Shown piece by piece: positions 1-9,615 of a DNA stretch of 64,000 nt (its first letter is position 1; each line of letters begins with the position of its first letter). A program made the translations under genes and the position numbers. A model generated the notes under the pieces. The model saw only the letters and a list, made by a program, of their open reading frames with translations, was not told the DNA's origin and did no database searches. This DNA is from DATBIS01 sp036556805 (GTDB lineage: Bacteria; Actinomycetota; UBA4738; HRBIN12): NCBI GenBank assembly GCA_036556805.1, contig DATBIS010000026.1, positions 1-64,000 of the forward strand, read 5' to 3'.

Positions 1-1335
1 CAGGAGATGGAGGGGATCGACCGGACCGAGTCGACCGGCCTGGGGATCCGCGTCCTCGCCGGCGGTCGCTGGGGCTTCGCGGCGACGGCGCGCATGCAGG
101 AGGACGAGATCACGCGAGCGGCCGAGATCGCCGTGGGGATCGCGAAGGCGGCGAGCCGCCTGCCCGGCGAGCCCGTCGCGCTCGCGCCGGTCGAGCCGGT
201 CGTGGCCTCGTGGCGCTCCCCGATGAAGGACGACCCGTTCACCGTGCCGCTCGAGGAAAAGGTCGCGCTGCTGATGGAGGCGACCCGGCGCGTGCAATCG
301 GTGGACGGCGTGACGTTCGCCGAGGGCGGCCTCGATCTCTTCCGGCGATCGACGTGGTTCGCATCGAGCGACGGCGCGGCGATCGACCAAGTCACGACGC
401 AGTCGGGCGGCGGCATCGAGGCGGTGGCCGTGGGCGACGGCGACATGCAGCGTCGCTCCTACCCGAACTCGTTCCGGGGACACGTCATCGCCGCGGGGTG
501 GGAACACATCCGCACGCTCGGCCTGATCGAGGAGGCGGAGCGCACCGGCCGCGAGGCCGTCGAGCTCCTCCATGCGCCCGAATGCCCCGGCGAGGTCACG
601 ACGCTCGTGCTCGACTCCGGGCAGATGGAGCTGCAGATCCACGAGTCGATCGGCCATCCGATCGAGCTCGACCGGGTGCTCGGGATGGAGGAGGCCTACG
701 CGGGCTCGAGCTGGCTGAAGCCTGATGACCGCGGCAAGGTCAGGTACGCGAGCCCGCTCGTCTCGATCACCGCCGACGCGTCGCTGCCCGGCGGCCTGGG
801 CTCGTTCGGCTACGACGACGAGGGCGCTCCCGCGCAGCGCACACCGGTGATCGTCGACGGCATGTTCGAGAACTTTCTCACGAACCGCGAGACCGCCCCG
901 GTCGTCGGTCAAGCTTCGAACGCCACCGCGCGGTCGGACGGCTGGGCGAACCTTCCTCTCATCCGGATGACGAACATCTCGATCGAACCGCGAGAGGGGT
1001 CGCTCGCCGACATCCTGGCCGATACCAAGGACGGCCTCTTCATGGCCACGAACCAGTCCTGGTCGATCGACGACCACCGGATCAATTTCCAGTTCGGGTG
1101 CGAGATCGCCTGGCGGATCGAGCACGGCAAGCTCACCCAGGTGTACAAGAACCCGAACTACACGGGCATCACGCCGGAGTTCTGGGGCTCGTGCGACGCC
1201 GTCGGCGGAAGCGAGTCGTGGACGCTGTGGGGCACGCCGAACTGCGGCAAGGGCCAGCCCGCACAGACGGCCCGCGTCGGGCACGGCGCGGCGCCGGCGA
1301 GATTCCGGAACGTCCAGGTTGGGGTGCGGGGCTGA
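1..1335 (+). CDS. tldD: TldD family metalloprotease, 5' end cut by window
   Basis: Zinc-dependent protease subunit of the TldD/TldE (PmbA) pair, known for processing modified peptides and degrading unfolded peptides in the cytoplasm. 444 codons are visible and the reading frame is open to base 1. TldD proteins are usually about 480 residues, so roughly 35 N-terminal residues are probably missing and the ATG at 7 is likely internal. The diagnostic HExxxH motif reads HESIGH at nt 640-657. The stop codon overlaps the start of the partner gene by one base (TGATG), so the pair is translationally coupled. The identification is firm. The natural substrate in this organism is unknown. Confidence 0.93.
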   Translation, partial: QEMEGIDRTESTGLGIRVLAGGRWGFAATARMQEDEITRAAEIAVGIAKAASRLPGEPVALAPVEPVVASWRSPMKDDPFTVPLEEKVALLMEATRRVQSVDGVTFAEGGLDLFRRSTWFASSDGAAIDQVTTQSGGGIEAVAVGDGDMQRRSYPNSFRGHVIAAGWEHIRTLGLIEEAERTGREAVELLHAPECPGEVTTLVLDSGQMELQIHESIGHPIELDRVLGMEEAYAGSSWLKPDDRGKVRYASPLVSITADASLPGGLGSFGYDDEGAPAQRTPVIVDGMFENFLTNRETAPVVGQASNATARSDGWANLPLIRMTNISIEPREGSLADILADTKDGLFMATNQSWSIDDHRINFQFGCEIAWRIEHGKLTQVYKNPNYTGITPEFWGSCDAVGGSESWTLWGTPNCGKGQPAQTARVGHGAAPARFRNVQVGVRG

Positions 1336-2684
1336 TGCCCGGGCTCATCGGATCCGACGAGTTCCGGCGTGTCGCCGGCGCCGCCCTCGAGCTTCCCGGT
1401 GTCGACGGGGTCGAAGTCCTGTTCCTCCACGAGTGGGGCGGCCTCACGCGTTTCGCGAAGAACGAGATCCATCAGAGCACCGCGCAGGAGGACACGGGTC
1501 TGCGGGTGCGGGTCGTGACGAAGGATCGCGTGGCCGTCGCGGCCGCAAACGACTTCTCGCTCGAGGGCGCCCGCCGCGCCGCCGAGAGCGCGAAGGAGAT
1601 GGCGGAGGTCGTCGCGCCCGATCCGCTCTGGCCGGGACTGGCACCTCCTGCGCCCATCTCTCCTCCGGGCGTGTTCGACGAAGCCACCGCGTCGGCGTCG
1701 CCTGAGCAACGCGCCGAGGGCGTCGCGACGCTCGTCGCGCAGTGCGCGAACGGTGCGACCGCAGCCGGCGCCTACGAGACGCGATCGATCGAGATCGGCG
1801 TCGCGAACAGCGAGGGGCAACTCTGCTGGGCGCCGTGGACGCAGGCGTCGCTCACGACCGTCGTGTCGGGCGGCGACCAGGGCAGCGGGTTCGCGGAGAC
1901 GTTCGCCGGGGACGCGGCGGCCATCGATCCCGAGGCCATCGGGAAGCGCGCGGCGACGAAGGCGGAGTCGTCGAAGAACCCGAAGCCGCTCGACCCCGGC
2001 GCCTACGTCGTCGTGCTCGAGCCGGCCGCGGTCGCGACGCTCGTGAGCTTCCTCGGGTACATGGGCTTCAACGGCCGCTTCTTGATCGAAGGCCGCTCCT
2101 GCTTCTCGGGCAAGGAGGGTGCGAGCGTTGCGGCGCCGTCGGTCTCGATCTGGGACGACGCGACCGACCCCGGCACGCTCGGGATCCCCTTCGACTTCGA
2201 GGGCGTGCCCCACCGGAGGGTCGACCTCATCCGCGACGGCGAGTTCGTCGACGCGGTGTACGACCTGCGCACCGCGCGGCAGGCCGGGAAGGAAACCACC
2301 GGCAACGGATTGCCGCAGCCGAACCCCGAGGGCCCGTTTCCGCTGAACCTCTTCCTGGGGACCGGGGACGCGTCGGTCGAGGACATGGTGGCCGCGACGG
2401 AGCGCGGCGTGCTCGTCACCAGGTTCCACTACTCGAACGTCGTGAACCCCGTCGAGTCGAGCCTCACCGGCATGACGAGGGACGGGACGTTCCTCATCGA
2501 GAACGGCGAGATCGCCGGGCCGGTCATGAACTTCCGCTTCACGCAGTCCATCCTCGAGGCGCTCTCCGACGTCTCGATGATCGGTCGAGACGCGGAGCTC
2601 GCGAGCGAGTTCTTCTTCAGCGCCTCATGCGTGCCCGCGCTGAAGGTCGAGAAGTTCAACTTCAGCGGCCGCTCCGACCACTAG
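1335..2684 (+). CDS. pmbA: TldE/PmbA family protein, partner of TldD
   Basis: 449-residue second subunit of the TldD/TldE heterodimer. It has the family's N-terminal alpha/beta region and C-terminal beta region and, as expected for TldE, no HExxxH motif, so TldD supplies the catalytic metal. The start is the ATG whose first base is the last base of the tldD stop. The open frame extends further upstream to 1098 inside tldD, but that part is arginine-rich shadow sequence. No other gene of a peptide-maturation cluster is nearby, so a general proteolytic role is as likely as natural-product processing. Confidence 0.92.
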   Translation: MPGLIGSDEFRRVAGAALELPGVDGVEVLFLHEWGGLTRFAKNEIHQSTAQEDTGLRVRVVTKDRVAVAAANDFSLEGARRAAESAKEMAEVVAPDPLWPGLAPPAPISPPGVFDEATASASPEQRAEGVATLVAQCANGATAAGAYETRSIEIGVANSEGQLCWAPWTQASLTTVVSGGDQGSGFAETFAGDAAAIDPEAIGKRAATKAESSKNPKPLDPGAYVVVLEPAAVATLVSFLGYMGFNGRFLIEGRSCFSGKEGASVAAPSVSIWDDATDPGTLGIPFDFEGVPHRRVDLIRDGEFVDAVYDLRTARQAGKETTGNGLPQPNPEGPFPLNLFLGTGDASVEDMVAATERGVLVTRFHYSNVVNPVESSLTGMTRDGTFLIENGEIAGPVMNFRFTQSILEALSDVSMIGRDAELASEFFFSASCVPALKVEKFNFSGRSDH

Positions 2685-2744
2685 GGCGAGCGCCTCGGCC
2701 TCCGCGGTACGCTGTCGGTCCCGACACCGTCCGAGGAGGCGTTC

Positions 2745-3215
2745 ATGCAGGTCGGAGAGATCATGCACACGGACGTGAAGACGGCGAACGCCGAGGACAC
2801 GTTCGCCGACGTCGCGAAGGTCATGCGGCTGCACGGGATCTCCTCGGTGGTCGTGCTCGACGGGAAGAAGCTCACCGGCATCGTCACGGAGCGTGACATC
2901 GTGAACCTCGTGGCTGCCGGCGGGGACCCGCACAACGTGACCGTGGCGCTCGGCATGACGCGCCGGGACCTCGAGACGGTCTCGCCGAAGACCGACATCG
3001 CGGAGGCCGCCGAGCACATGGCCGCGCGCAACATCCGCCACCTGCCGGTGCTCGACAAGGGCAGCGTCGTCGGCATCATCTCGATCCGCGACCTCACCCG
3101 GTGGGCCGCCGAGGAGCTGTCGGGGGGCCACGAGATGCCCGACATCGCGCGCTCGACGGTGGCCCTCCGCGCGGCCACCGAGCTGCAGAAGCAGCGCCGC
3201 AAGGGCGCGTCCTAG
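2745..3215 (+). CDS. Tandem CBS-domain protein
   Basis: 156 residues made almost entirely of two CBS motifs (about residues 5-58 and 70-125), each with the typical pattern of a Met/Thr segment, a VVVLD-type strand and a G(I/V)(V/I)(T/S) turn. Stand-alone CBS pairs usually bind adenine nucleotides and report energy or redox state to a partner protein. The ATG at 2745 follows a GAGGAG ribosome-binding site. It lies 60 bases after pmbA with no coupling, so it may have its own promoter. The partner protein cannot be told from context. Confidence 0.88.
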   Translation: MQVGEIMHTDVKTANAEDTFADVAKVMRLHGISSVVVLDGKKLTGIVTERDIVNLVAAGGDPHNVTVALGMTRRDLETVSPKTDIAEAAEHMAARNIRHLPVLDKGSVVGIISIRDLTRWAAEELSGGHEMPDIARSTVALRAATELQKQRRKGAS

Positions 3216-3219
3216 GCCG

Positions 3220-4518
3220 CTACTCCTCCGCAGCCTGTTCGAACGGCTCGCGAGGCCGCTGCAACGCGCCGAGCTGCGCGAGGTCGCGCGGGAACAGCAG
3301 GGCCACCGTCCAATCCATCGCGATCTTCACGCGGCGCGAGATCGTCGGCATCGCGAGCAAGTGGTAGGAGCGGTGGAGGAACCAGCCGGCGAACCCGCGG
3401 AACCGCAGGCCCCACACGATCGCCACACCCTTGTAGCGGCCGAGCGAGCAGACGCCGCCGATCGCCTTGTACTCGAACGGGCGAAGCTCGCCGCCCTCGA
3501 TCGTCGCCGTGAGGTTCGCCGCGAGCCGCCGGCCCTCACGGAGCGCGTGCTGCGCGGTCGGCGGCGACACGCCGCCGGTCGTGCGGTCGGGCACCGCCGC
3601 GGCATCGCCGGCGGCCCACGCGTTCGGCGTGTCGACCACGCGGAGGTACTCGTCGACGCGAACGCGCCCGGCTTCGTCGATCGGGAGGCCGCTGCGGCGC
3701 GCGAGCGGCGACGGCTTCACGCCGGCCGTCCACACGAGGGTGTCGGCGTCGAACTCCTGACCGTCGGAGAGCCTGAGCCGGCCGCCAACCGCCGAGTCGA
3801 GCCGGGTATTGAGGAGCACCTCGATCCCCCGCTCGCGCAGTCGATCCATCGCGTACATCGCAAGCTCGTCGCCGAGCTCGGGCAGAATCTTCCCCGCGGC
3901 CTCGACGAGCACCCAGCGCATCTCGTCGGCCGATACGGTCGGATAGTTGCGGAGCGCGTCCCGCGCGAGGTCCTCGAGCTCGCCGAGCGCCTCGACGCCC
4001 GCGTAGCCACCACCGACGAACACGAACGTGAGGACGGCGCGCCGCCGTTGCGGATCCTCGATCTCCGCGGCGAGGTCCAGCCGAGACAACACGCGGTTGC
4101 GGAGGTAGATCGCCTCCTCGACCGTCTTGAAGCCGATCCCGTGCTCGGCGAGCCCCGGGACGGGGAGCACCCGCGAGCGCGAGCCCGCGGCGAGCACCAG
4201 GTGGTCGTACGGGACCGGACGCTCGTCGCCGTCGAACAGCCGAACGGTGGCGACGCGCGCGTGGTGTTCCACGATGGTCACTTCGCCGATGAGCACCTCG
4301 CAGTGCTTGAGGACCCGGCGGAGCGGCACGACCACCGCGCGCGGGTCGATCGTCCCGCTCGCGACCTCCGGCAGGAACGGCTGGTACTGCATGAAGTTCT
4401 GCGGGTTCACCACCGTGATGCGATGCCCGCGGTCGGCGAGACGGCGGAGACCCATCGCCACGTAGAGACCCGCGAACCCGGCGCCCACCACCAGCACGCG
4501 CCGCGGCTCGGCGCTCAC
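3220..4518 (-). CDS. ndh: Type II NADH dehydrogenase (NDH-2)
   Basis: 432-residue single-subunit FAD enzyme expected to move electrons from NADH to the quinone pool without pumping protons, attached to the inner face of the membrane. An N-terminal GAGFAGLYVA dinucleotide fold binds FAD. A second one (VGGGYAGVEALGEL, about residue 160) binds NADH. A WAAGDAAAV segment contacts FAD near the C-terminus, and an amphipathic tail probably anchors it. The GTG start at 4518 overlaps the stop of the HAD gene (GTGA). The open frame continues upstream to 5103 but that part overlaps the HAD gene and is not real. Confidence 0.9.
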   Translation of the reverse strand: MSAEPRRVLVVGAGFAGLYVAMGLRRLADRGHRITVVNPQNFMQYQPFLPEVASGTIDPRAVVVPLRRVLKHCEVLIGEVTIVEHHARVATVRLFDGDERPVPYDHLVLAAGSRSRVLPVPGLAEHGIGFKTVEEAIYLRNRVLSRLDLAAEIEDPQRRRAVLTFVFVGGGYAGVEALGELEDLARDALRNYPTVSADEMRWVLVEAAGKILPELGDELAMYAMDRLRERGIEVLLNTRLDSAVGGRLRLSDGQEFDADTLVWTAGVKPSPLARRSGLPIDEAGRVRVDEYLRVVDTPNAWAAGDAAAVPDRTTGGVSPPTAQHALREGRRLAANLTATIEGGELRPFEYKAIGGVCSLGRYKGVAIVWGLRFRGFAGWFLHRSYHLLAMPTISRRVKIAMDWTVALLFPRDLAQLGALQRPREPFEQAAEE

Positions 4519-5186
4519 CAGGCCTCCAGTGCGGATGGCAGCTCGTCGAGCCCCGAAACGCTCGCATCGGCCTCCGCGAGCTGGGCTTCGGTCGGATCGT
4601 CGGGTGCCTCGCCCCGAAGCATCCACACGGCGCGCATGCCAGCGGCGTGCGCCGGACGGATGTCGTAGTCGAGCCGGTCGCCCACCATCACCGCGCGGGA
4701 AGCGTCCACGCCCGCCTCGCGCGCCGCGTAAGAGAACAGCCGAGGATCGGGCTTCTCGAGTCCCACGTCGTCGGACACACCCCACACCTCGAAGAAGCTC
4801 ACGAGTCCGTCTCGCTCCATGGCGCGGCGCACGTGCGAGGGCTGGTTCGCGATCACGCCGAGGCGATACCGCTTCCGCAGCACTTCGAGACAGGGGCGAA
4901 CGTCCGAGTACAACGCGTCCGGCGGATACGACCAGTACGTGGCCGCGAGCGCCTCGACATCGGAGAGGCTCCCGTCCGGGAGGAAGCGCTCCTGGAGACG
5001 CCGGCGGAACGAGCCCGCCTGGGCAGCTCGTGCCTCGCGATAGACCGCGTCGAATTCCTCGTCGGTGAACCGACCGCCCGTCTCGCGCAGGGCTCGTTGC
5101 CACGACCTCATGTAGATGCCGTCGTCGTACATCACGCCGCCGATGTCGAGGAACACGATCTCGAGCGAGGCGCGCAGGTCGGGCAT
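4515..5186 (-). CDS. HAD superfamily hydrolase
   Basis: 223 residues with haloacid dehalogenase motifs: an N-terminal FLDIGGV nucleophile loop (Asp at about residue 13; the usual second Asp is Gly, as in YihX-like members), a helical cap, a VIANQ motif II region, a lysine in LEKPDPRLF (motif III) and GDRLDYDI (motif IV). It is probably a small-molecule phosphatase of HAD subfamily IA. Its substrate cannot be read from sequence. The start ATG at 5186 lies 10 bases after the PHP gene and the stop overlaps the ndh start, so all three are probably co-transcribed. Confidence 0.85.
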   Translation of the reverse strand: MPDLRASLEIVFLDIGGVMYDDGIYMRSWQRALRETGGRFTDEEFDAVYREARAAQAGSFRRRLQERFLPDGSLSDVEALAATYWSYPPDALYSDVRPCLEVLRKRYRLGVIANQPSHVRRAMERDGLVSFFEVWGVSDDVGLEKPDPRLFSYAAREAGVDASRAVMVGDRLDYDIRPAHAAGMRAVWMLRGEAPDDPTEAQLAEADASVSGLDELPSALEAW

Positions 5187-5196
5187 CGCCCGGATG

Positions 5197-6039
5197 CTAC
5201 GCGGGCGAACGCTCGCCGGCGCGACGCCGGAGCTCCTCCACGAGCTCTCGCGGCGTGCGGTCGCAGCCGAGCCGCGTGCCGTACCGCTCGCCGTGGCAGT
5301 CCGACGCGCCGGTGGGAACCAACCCGAGCCGTTCGGCCTCGTTCCGGTACTTCGCGCGCTGATCGGGATCGTGGTCGGGGTGATCCACCTCGAGCCCGGC
5401 CATGCCCGCGGCCGCCATCTGCTCGATGAGCTCGTCGGGAACCGCGCCTTGGCCCTTCCACATCCCGGGATGCGCGAGGACGCACGCACCGCCCGCGGCG
5501 CGGATCAGCGTGAGCGCGTCGAGCGGCGCGAGCGCGTGCTTCGGCACGTACGCGATCCCGTCGTCCGAGATGAACCGTTCGAACGCCTCTTTCTCGGTCG
5601 CGACGATGCCGGCCTGCACCATCGCGGTCGCGACGTGGGGGCGCGCGATCGTCTCGCCGCCCGCGATCTCGCGCACGCGCTCGAACGAGAGCTCGTAGCC
5701 GAGCTCCCGGAGCTTCTCGACCATCAGCTCGCCGCGCCGGAACCGCGTGTCGGTGAGCCGCCGCAGCTCCTCGCGCACCGCCTCGTTCGCGGGATCAACC
5801 CAGTAGCCGAGGATGTGCAGGGACGCGCCGTCGAACTCGGCGGAGAACTCGATCCCTGGGATGAGGTCGATCGACGCGACGGCCGCTGCCGTCGCCATCT
5901 CGTCGAGACCGGCGAACGTGTCGTGGTCGGTGATCGCGATGCCCTCGAGCTCCCGTTCCGCCGCGAGCGGGGCAACCTCCGACGGCGTGAGCGTGCCGTC
6001 GGAGCGCGTCGTGTGCACGTGCAGGTCGTAGCCGGGCAT
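5197..6039 (-). CDS. PHP-domain phosphoesterase
   Basis: 280-residue metal-dependent PHP enzyme. The metal-ligand motifs are DLHVHTTRSDG at the N-terminus, TDHDT near residue 38, an internal H in ARPHVATAMV, AHPG near residue 190, and SDCHG near the C-terminus. This architecture matches the nucleoside 3',5'-bisphosphate phosphatase / 5'-3' exoribonuclease group (YciV/RNase AM). That assignment is by family resemblance only. The ATG start is shortly downstream of the FMN dehydrogenase stop, inside a minus-strand run of closely spaced genes. Confidence 0.85.
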   Translation of the reverse strand: MPGYDLHVHTTRSDGTLTPSEVAPLAAERELEGIAITDHDTFAGLDEMATAAAVASIDLIPGIEFSAEFDGASLHILGYWVDPANEAVREELRRLTDTRFRRGELMVEKLRELGYELSFERVREIAGGETIARPHVATAMVQAGIVATEKEAFERFISDDGIAYVPKHALAPLDALTLIRAAGGACVLAHPGMWKGQGAVPDELIEQMAAAGMAGLEVDHPDHDPDQRAKYRNEAERLGLVPTGASDCHGERYGTRLGCDRTPRELVEELRRRAGERSPA

Positions 6040-6073
6040 CGAGGGCCGATGGTCCCAGACCCACCCCCGCCCG

Positions 6074-7096
6074 TCACGGCGCCCGCGCGACGACCTCCGG
6101 CCCGATGTCTCCCACGGTGCGACAGCCGACGAGCGCCATCGCGTTCTCGAACTCCTCGCGCAGGATCCGCAGGACGTCGGCGACGCCTTCTTCGCCCGCG
6201 GCGGCGAGCCCCCACACGGCGGGCCGCCCCACCAGCACCGCCGCGGCGCCGAGCGCGACGGCCTTCACGACGGAGGTGCCGGCGCGAACGCCGCCGTCCA
6301 CGAGCACGGGCACGCGGCCCGCGACCGCCTCGACGACCTCGGGCAGCGCGTCGATGCCCGCCGCGGTGGAGTCCAGCTGGCGGCCGCCGTGGTTGGACAC
6401 GACGATGCCGTCGACGCCGGCCCGGAGTGCGAGCTCCGCGTCCTCGGCCGTGAGGATCCCCTTCACGAGGAGCGGCACGCCGGGAACGTGCTTGCGGATG
6501 AACGCGAGGTCGTCCCAGGTGATCATCGGGTCGTACACGAGCTCGTCGACCTCGAGCCCCATCGGCATCACGAACCCGTTGCGCGTGTCGCGGTGCCGGA
6601 GGCCGTTCGCGGGGAAATCGACCGTCCAGCAGATCGCCGCGTACCCGGCGGCCGCGACCCGGTCGAGGACCTCGGCCGTCTTGCCGCGGTCCGTGAAGAT
6701 GTACAGCTGCCACCACTTCGGCATGTCGCCCGCCTTCGCGACCTCCTCGAGATCGTCGGCCGCGGTCGTCGACACGACCATGATCGTTCCGGCACTCGAA
6801 GCGGCCCGCGCGGTCGCCCGCTCGCCGTCGGGATGAGCGAGCCGCTGGTACGCCCAGGGCGCGACGAGGATCGGTGACGAGATCCGCGTCCCGAACAGAT
6901 CGGTCGACGGGTCGGGCGGGCCGGTCGCGCGCAGGAAACGGGGGCGGAGAATCCATCGGTCGAACGCGCGACGGTTCTCGGCGAGCGTCCATTCCTCGCC
7001 GGCCCCGCCCGCGTAGTAGTCGTAGACGACCTTCGGCAGCCACTCGCGCGCGACGGGCTCGTAGTCGTCGACGATCACGAACCGCGGCTCGTCCAC
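6074..7096 (-). CDS. FMN-dependent alpha-hydroxy acid dehydrogenase
   Basis: 340-residue TIM-barrel flavoenzyme of the lactate/glycolate oxidase family. The catalytic histidine and substrate arginine are in SNHGGRQLD at about residue 245. FMN-binding segments VLVDGGVRAG and LVGRP follow. VVYDYYAGGAGEE at the N-terminus is typical. It should oxidise a 2-hydroxyacid to the 2-oxoacid, and the particular acid is undetermined. The GTG start at 7096 is chosen because family homology begins there. The frame runs upstream through the EamA gene only as shadow. Confidence 0.88.
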   Translation of the reverse strand: MDEPRFVIVDDYEPVAREWLPKVVYDYYAGGAGEEWTLAENRRAFDRWILRPRFLRATGPPDPSTDLFGTRISSPILVAPWAYQRLAHPDGERATARAASSAGTIMVVSTTAADDLEEVAKAGDMPKWWQLYIFTDRGKTAEVLDRVAAAGYAAICWTVDFPANGLRHRDTRNGFVMPMGLEVDELVYDPMITWDDLAFIRKHVPGVPLLVKGILTAEDAELALRAGVDGIVVSNHGGRQLDSTAAGIDALPEVVEAVAGRVPVLVDGGVRAGTSVVKAVALGAAAVLVGRPAVWGLAAAGEEGVADVLRILREEFENAMALVGCRTVGDIGPEVVARAP

Positions 7097-7107
7097 GGGT
7101 GCGGAGC

Positions 7108-8007
7108 CTACTCCACGGGCGGAACGGGAACGGTTTGCGCGCGCACGGTGACCGCGATGCCGCCGAGGATGAGGACGCCGCCCGCGAGCACGGTCCACGG
7201 CGGCGTCTCGCCGAAGAACGCGAGCGCGAGGAGCGTGGCGCCGATCGGCTCCGCGGTGATCGCGGTCGCGACGACCGTGGCGTCCACGTCGGCGAGCAGA
7301 TAGTTGAACACCGTGTGCCCGAGGATGTGCGGGCCGAGCGCCATGAGCGAGAACAGCAGCCACACCTTCGCCTCGAAGCCGGCGAACGGCTGGCCGCCGA
7401 GGGAAACCGCCGCCGCGAGGATGACGGCGCACGTCGTGTAGCAGATCGCCACGTACGGCAGCAGCGACATGCGCCGGCGGAGCGACCGGCCGGCGAGGTA
7501 GTAGCCGGCCGCGAACACCGCGCCGGCGAGCGCGAGCGCGTCGCCCCGGAGGTTCGAGGAGCCGAGGTCCGAGCCGAAGATCACGACCGCACCCGCCATC
7601 GACAGCGCGATGCCGAGCCCGGCGAGCCCGGCGACGCGCTCGCCGAGGAACCGCCCGAGGAGCGCGACCCACACCGGCTGGGTGGTGACGAGCACCGTGC
7701 TCGCGCCGACCGAGATGTACGAGAGCGACGGGATCCACGCGATGAAGTGCAGGGCGAGGAGCGCACCGGAACAGAGCGCCGCGACCCATTGCGCGCGTGA
7801 CAGCGAGCGGACCTCGTCGCGATGGCGCGCGAACGCGAGCGGCACGAGCACGGCCGACGCGATCGCGTTGCGGTAGAAGGCCACCGAGAGCGCCGGCGCA
7901 TCGGCGAGGCGGATGAAGATCGCCGAGAAGGACACGGCCACGACCCCGAGCCCGAGCAGGCCGAGGTGCCGCCGAGACATGAGCGAGCGCGGCGGCTCAA
8001 CCGCCAC
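7108..8007 (-). CDS. EamA/DMT superfamily transporter
   Basis: Up to 299 residues with about ten hydrophobic helices in two five-helix halves, the drug/metabolite transporter architecture. Helix one carries LGVVAVSFSAIFIRLA, typical of EamA permeases. The substrate is unknown. Two starts are possible: ATG 8007, which overlaps the iclR stop by 11 bases, and ATG 7980, which begins at MSRRH just before the first helix. The tight packing suggests it is co-transcribed with the upstream iclR gene. Confidence 0.85.
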   Translation of the reverse strand: MAVEPPRSLMSRRHLGLLGLGVVAVSFSAIFIRLADAPALSVAFYRNAIASAVLVPLAFARHRDEVRSLSRAQWVAALCSGALLALHFIAWIPSLSYISVGASTVLVTTQPVWVALLGRFLGERVAGLAGLGIALSMAGAVVIFGSDLGSSNLRGDALALAGAVFAAGYYLAGRSLRRRMSLLPYVAICYTTCAVILAAAVSLGGQPFAGFEAKVWLLFSLMALGPHILGHTVFNYLLADVDATVVATAITAEPIGATLLALAFFGETPPWTVLAGGVLILGGIAVTVRAQTVPVPPVE

Positions 8008-8788
8008 GCGCGGCCACCCGGCCCGCGCCCATGTCGCGAGACAGGCCGCGAGCCGTCTCCTTGACCGCTGCCACCAGCGCCTCGAGCGCGCCCCCGGGTG
8101 CCAGGCGCTCGACGGGGCCCACGACCCCGATGGCCCCCGCGACGTGGCTGCGATGGTCGAAGACGGGTGCGGCGATCTCGGCCTCGCCGACGATCGCCTC
8201 CTGGTCCTCGATCGCCACGCCGGCCCGCCGCACCTCGTCGAGCGACAACGCGAGCCCGTGCGGATCCGACATCGTCCTGCCGGTGAGGACCGGCAGCGGT
8301 CCCGCCAACAACGTACGCCTCCGGTCGGCGTCGAGGAACGCGGCGGTCGCCTTGCCGAGCGCGCACGCGTTCCAGGGGATCGACGCGCCGACCTCGAGGA
8401 TCTGGACGGAGTTGTCCGGCCGGAAGACGTGGTGCACGATCAACACGCTGCGTCCGTGCAGGACGCCGACGCGCACGGTCTCTCCCACTCGGCTCGCGAG
8501 GGCGTCGGCCCATAGCAGCGATCGTGACCGAAGTTCGTGACTCTCGAGGAACGCGTTCCCGAGCTGGAGCATCGCGGGACCCAGGCGGTACTTCCCCGTA
8601 TCGAGGTCCTGCTCGACGAGCTCCTGGCGTTCCAAGGTGCGGAGCAGTCCGTGCACGGTTGTCTTCGCGAGATTGAGACGGTCGGCGAGCTCCGTGACGC
8701 CGAGCCGGGAGGTGCCGGCGCCGAGGGCCTTCAAGATGCGCGCGGCTCGATCCACGGATTGGATCGTGCTTCGCCGATCTGGAGTCAC
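7997..8788 (-). CDS. IclR family transcriptional regulator, probably of glycerol genes
   Basis: 263 residues: an N-terminal winged helix (SVDRAARILKAL, then LGVTELADRLNLAKTTVHGLLRTL as the recognition region, residues about 10-70) followed by the IclR effector-binding domain with an ALGKATAAF-type motif. In Streptomyces the glycerol operon is controlled by an IclR protein (GylR), and this gene lies beside a complete glycerol island, so control by glycerol-3-phosphate or a related metabolite is a reasonable inference. The GTG start at 8788 gives the usual family length. A palindrome at 9616-9634 is the obvious operator candidate. Confidence 0.88.
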   Translation of the reverse strand: MTPDRRSTIQSVDRAARILKALGAGTSRLGVTELADRLNLAKTTVHGLLRTLERQELVEQDLDTGKYRLGPAMLQLGNAFLESHELRSRSLLWADALASRVGETVRVGVLHGRSVLIVHHVFRPDNSVQILEVGASIPWNACALGKATAAFLDADRRRTLLAGPLPVLTGRTMSDPHGLALSLDEVRRAGVAIEDQEAIVGEAEIAAPVFDHRSHVAGAIGVVGPVERLAPGGALEALVAAVKETARGLSRDMGAGRVAARGG

Positions 8789-8852
8789 GGTGCCCCTCTC
8801 ACCCGCCTGCACCAGCGTGCCGGACGGTGAAGATCGGGGTACGGCGGCGAGC

Positions 8853-9572
8853 TCAGGAGGCTTCGACCGCGCGCTCGAGCGCGGTGAACAGGAGTGCGGT
8901 CGACGTGGCTCCGGGATCCTGGTGACCGACGCTCCGCGGTCCCAGGTACGAGGCCCTCCCCTTCCGGGCCTGCATCGGCGTCGTGGCGGTCGCGCCGGCC
9001 TCCGCGGCCAGACGGCCGCTTCGCAGCACCTCCCTCGCCGAGCTCTTGGCTCGCGCGCCACGCTCCATCGCCGCGACCGCCGGCGCCCAGGCATCCACGA
9101 TGGTCTTGTCTCCTTCGACGGCGGCCCCGAGCGACTGGATGCCCTCCAGGCCCGACCGCAGCGCCACGATCAACTCGCCCATCCCGAAGGTCCCCACGTC
9201 CTCGAGGGCGCCCCCGGCCTCGCGAAAACTCGTCCCGTACAACGGACCGGCCGCCCCACCGACTCGGAACATCAGCGTGGTCCCGGTCTGAACGAGCAGA
9301 GCGCCCGGCGTCGCTTCGTCCGAGGCCTCGAGCGCCGACGCGGCCGCGGCGAACCCGCGATCCATGTTGATCCCGTGGTCGGCGTCGCCGATCGCGGCGT
9401 CGAGCTGGGTGAGGTAGTCGCGTTGTGCCGAAAGCTGGGCCGCCGTCTCCCGGATCCAGCGCCGCACCAACTCGGCGTCGAACGCGGCGACCCGAGCGGT
9501 GCGCAATCCCCGGCCGGAGGTCAGCCCGCCCACTCGGAGGCAACCATCCGCCGCACCCACCGTTTTTGTCAA
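8853..9572 (-). CDS. DhaL-like dihydroxyacetone kinase subunit, divergent copy
   Basis: ADP-binding subunit of PEP-dependent dihydroxyacetone kinase. The DhaL Mg-ADP signature LDAAIGDADHGINMDRG is intact with its three aspartates, as are the glycine-rich TTLMFRVGGAAGPLYG loop and the C-terminal RKGRASYLGPRSVGHQDPGA motif. The length is about 226-239 residues. The start is uncertain: TTG at 9572 or GTG at 9533, neither with a clear ribosome-binding site. It is the second dhaL in the window, divergent from the glpF operon, with no dhaK beside it on its own strand. It may share the DhaK at 10508 or have a regulatory role. Confidence 0.85.
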   Translation of the reverse strand: MTKTVGAADGCLRVGGLTSGRGLRTARVAAFDAELVRRWIRETAAQLSAQRDYLTQLDAAIGDADHGINMDRGFAAAASALEASDEATPGALLVQTGTTLMFRVGGAAGPLYGTSFREAGGALEDVGTFGMGELIVALRSGLEGIQSLGAAVEGDKTIVDAWAPAVAAMERGARAKSSAREVLRSGRLAAEAGATATTPMQARKGRASYLGPRSVGHQDPGATSTALLFTALERAVEAS

Positions 9573-9615
9573 CTTCGACGGCGAACAGGTGGGGGCGGCG
9601 CTTCATCGAAGCAAA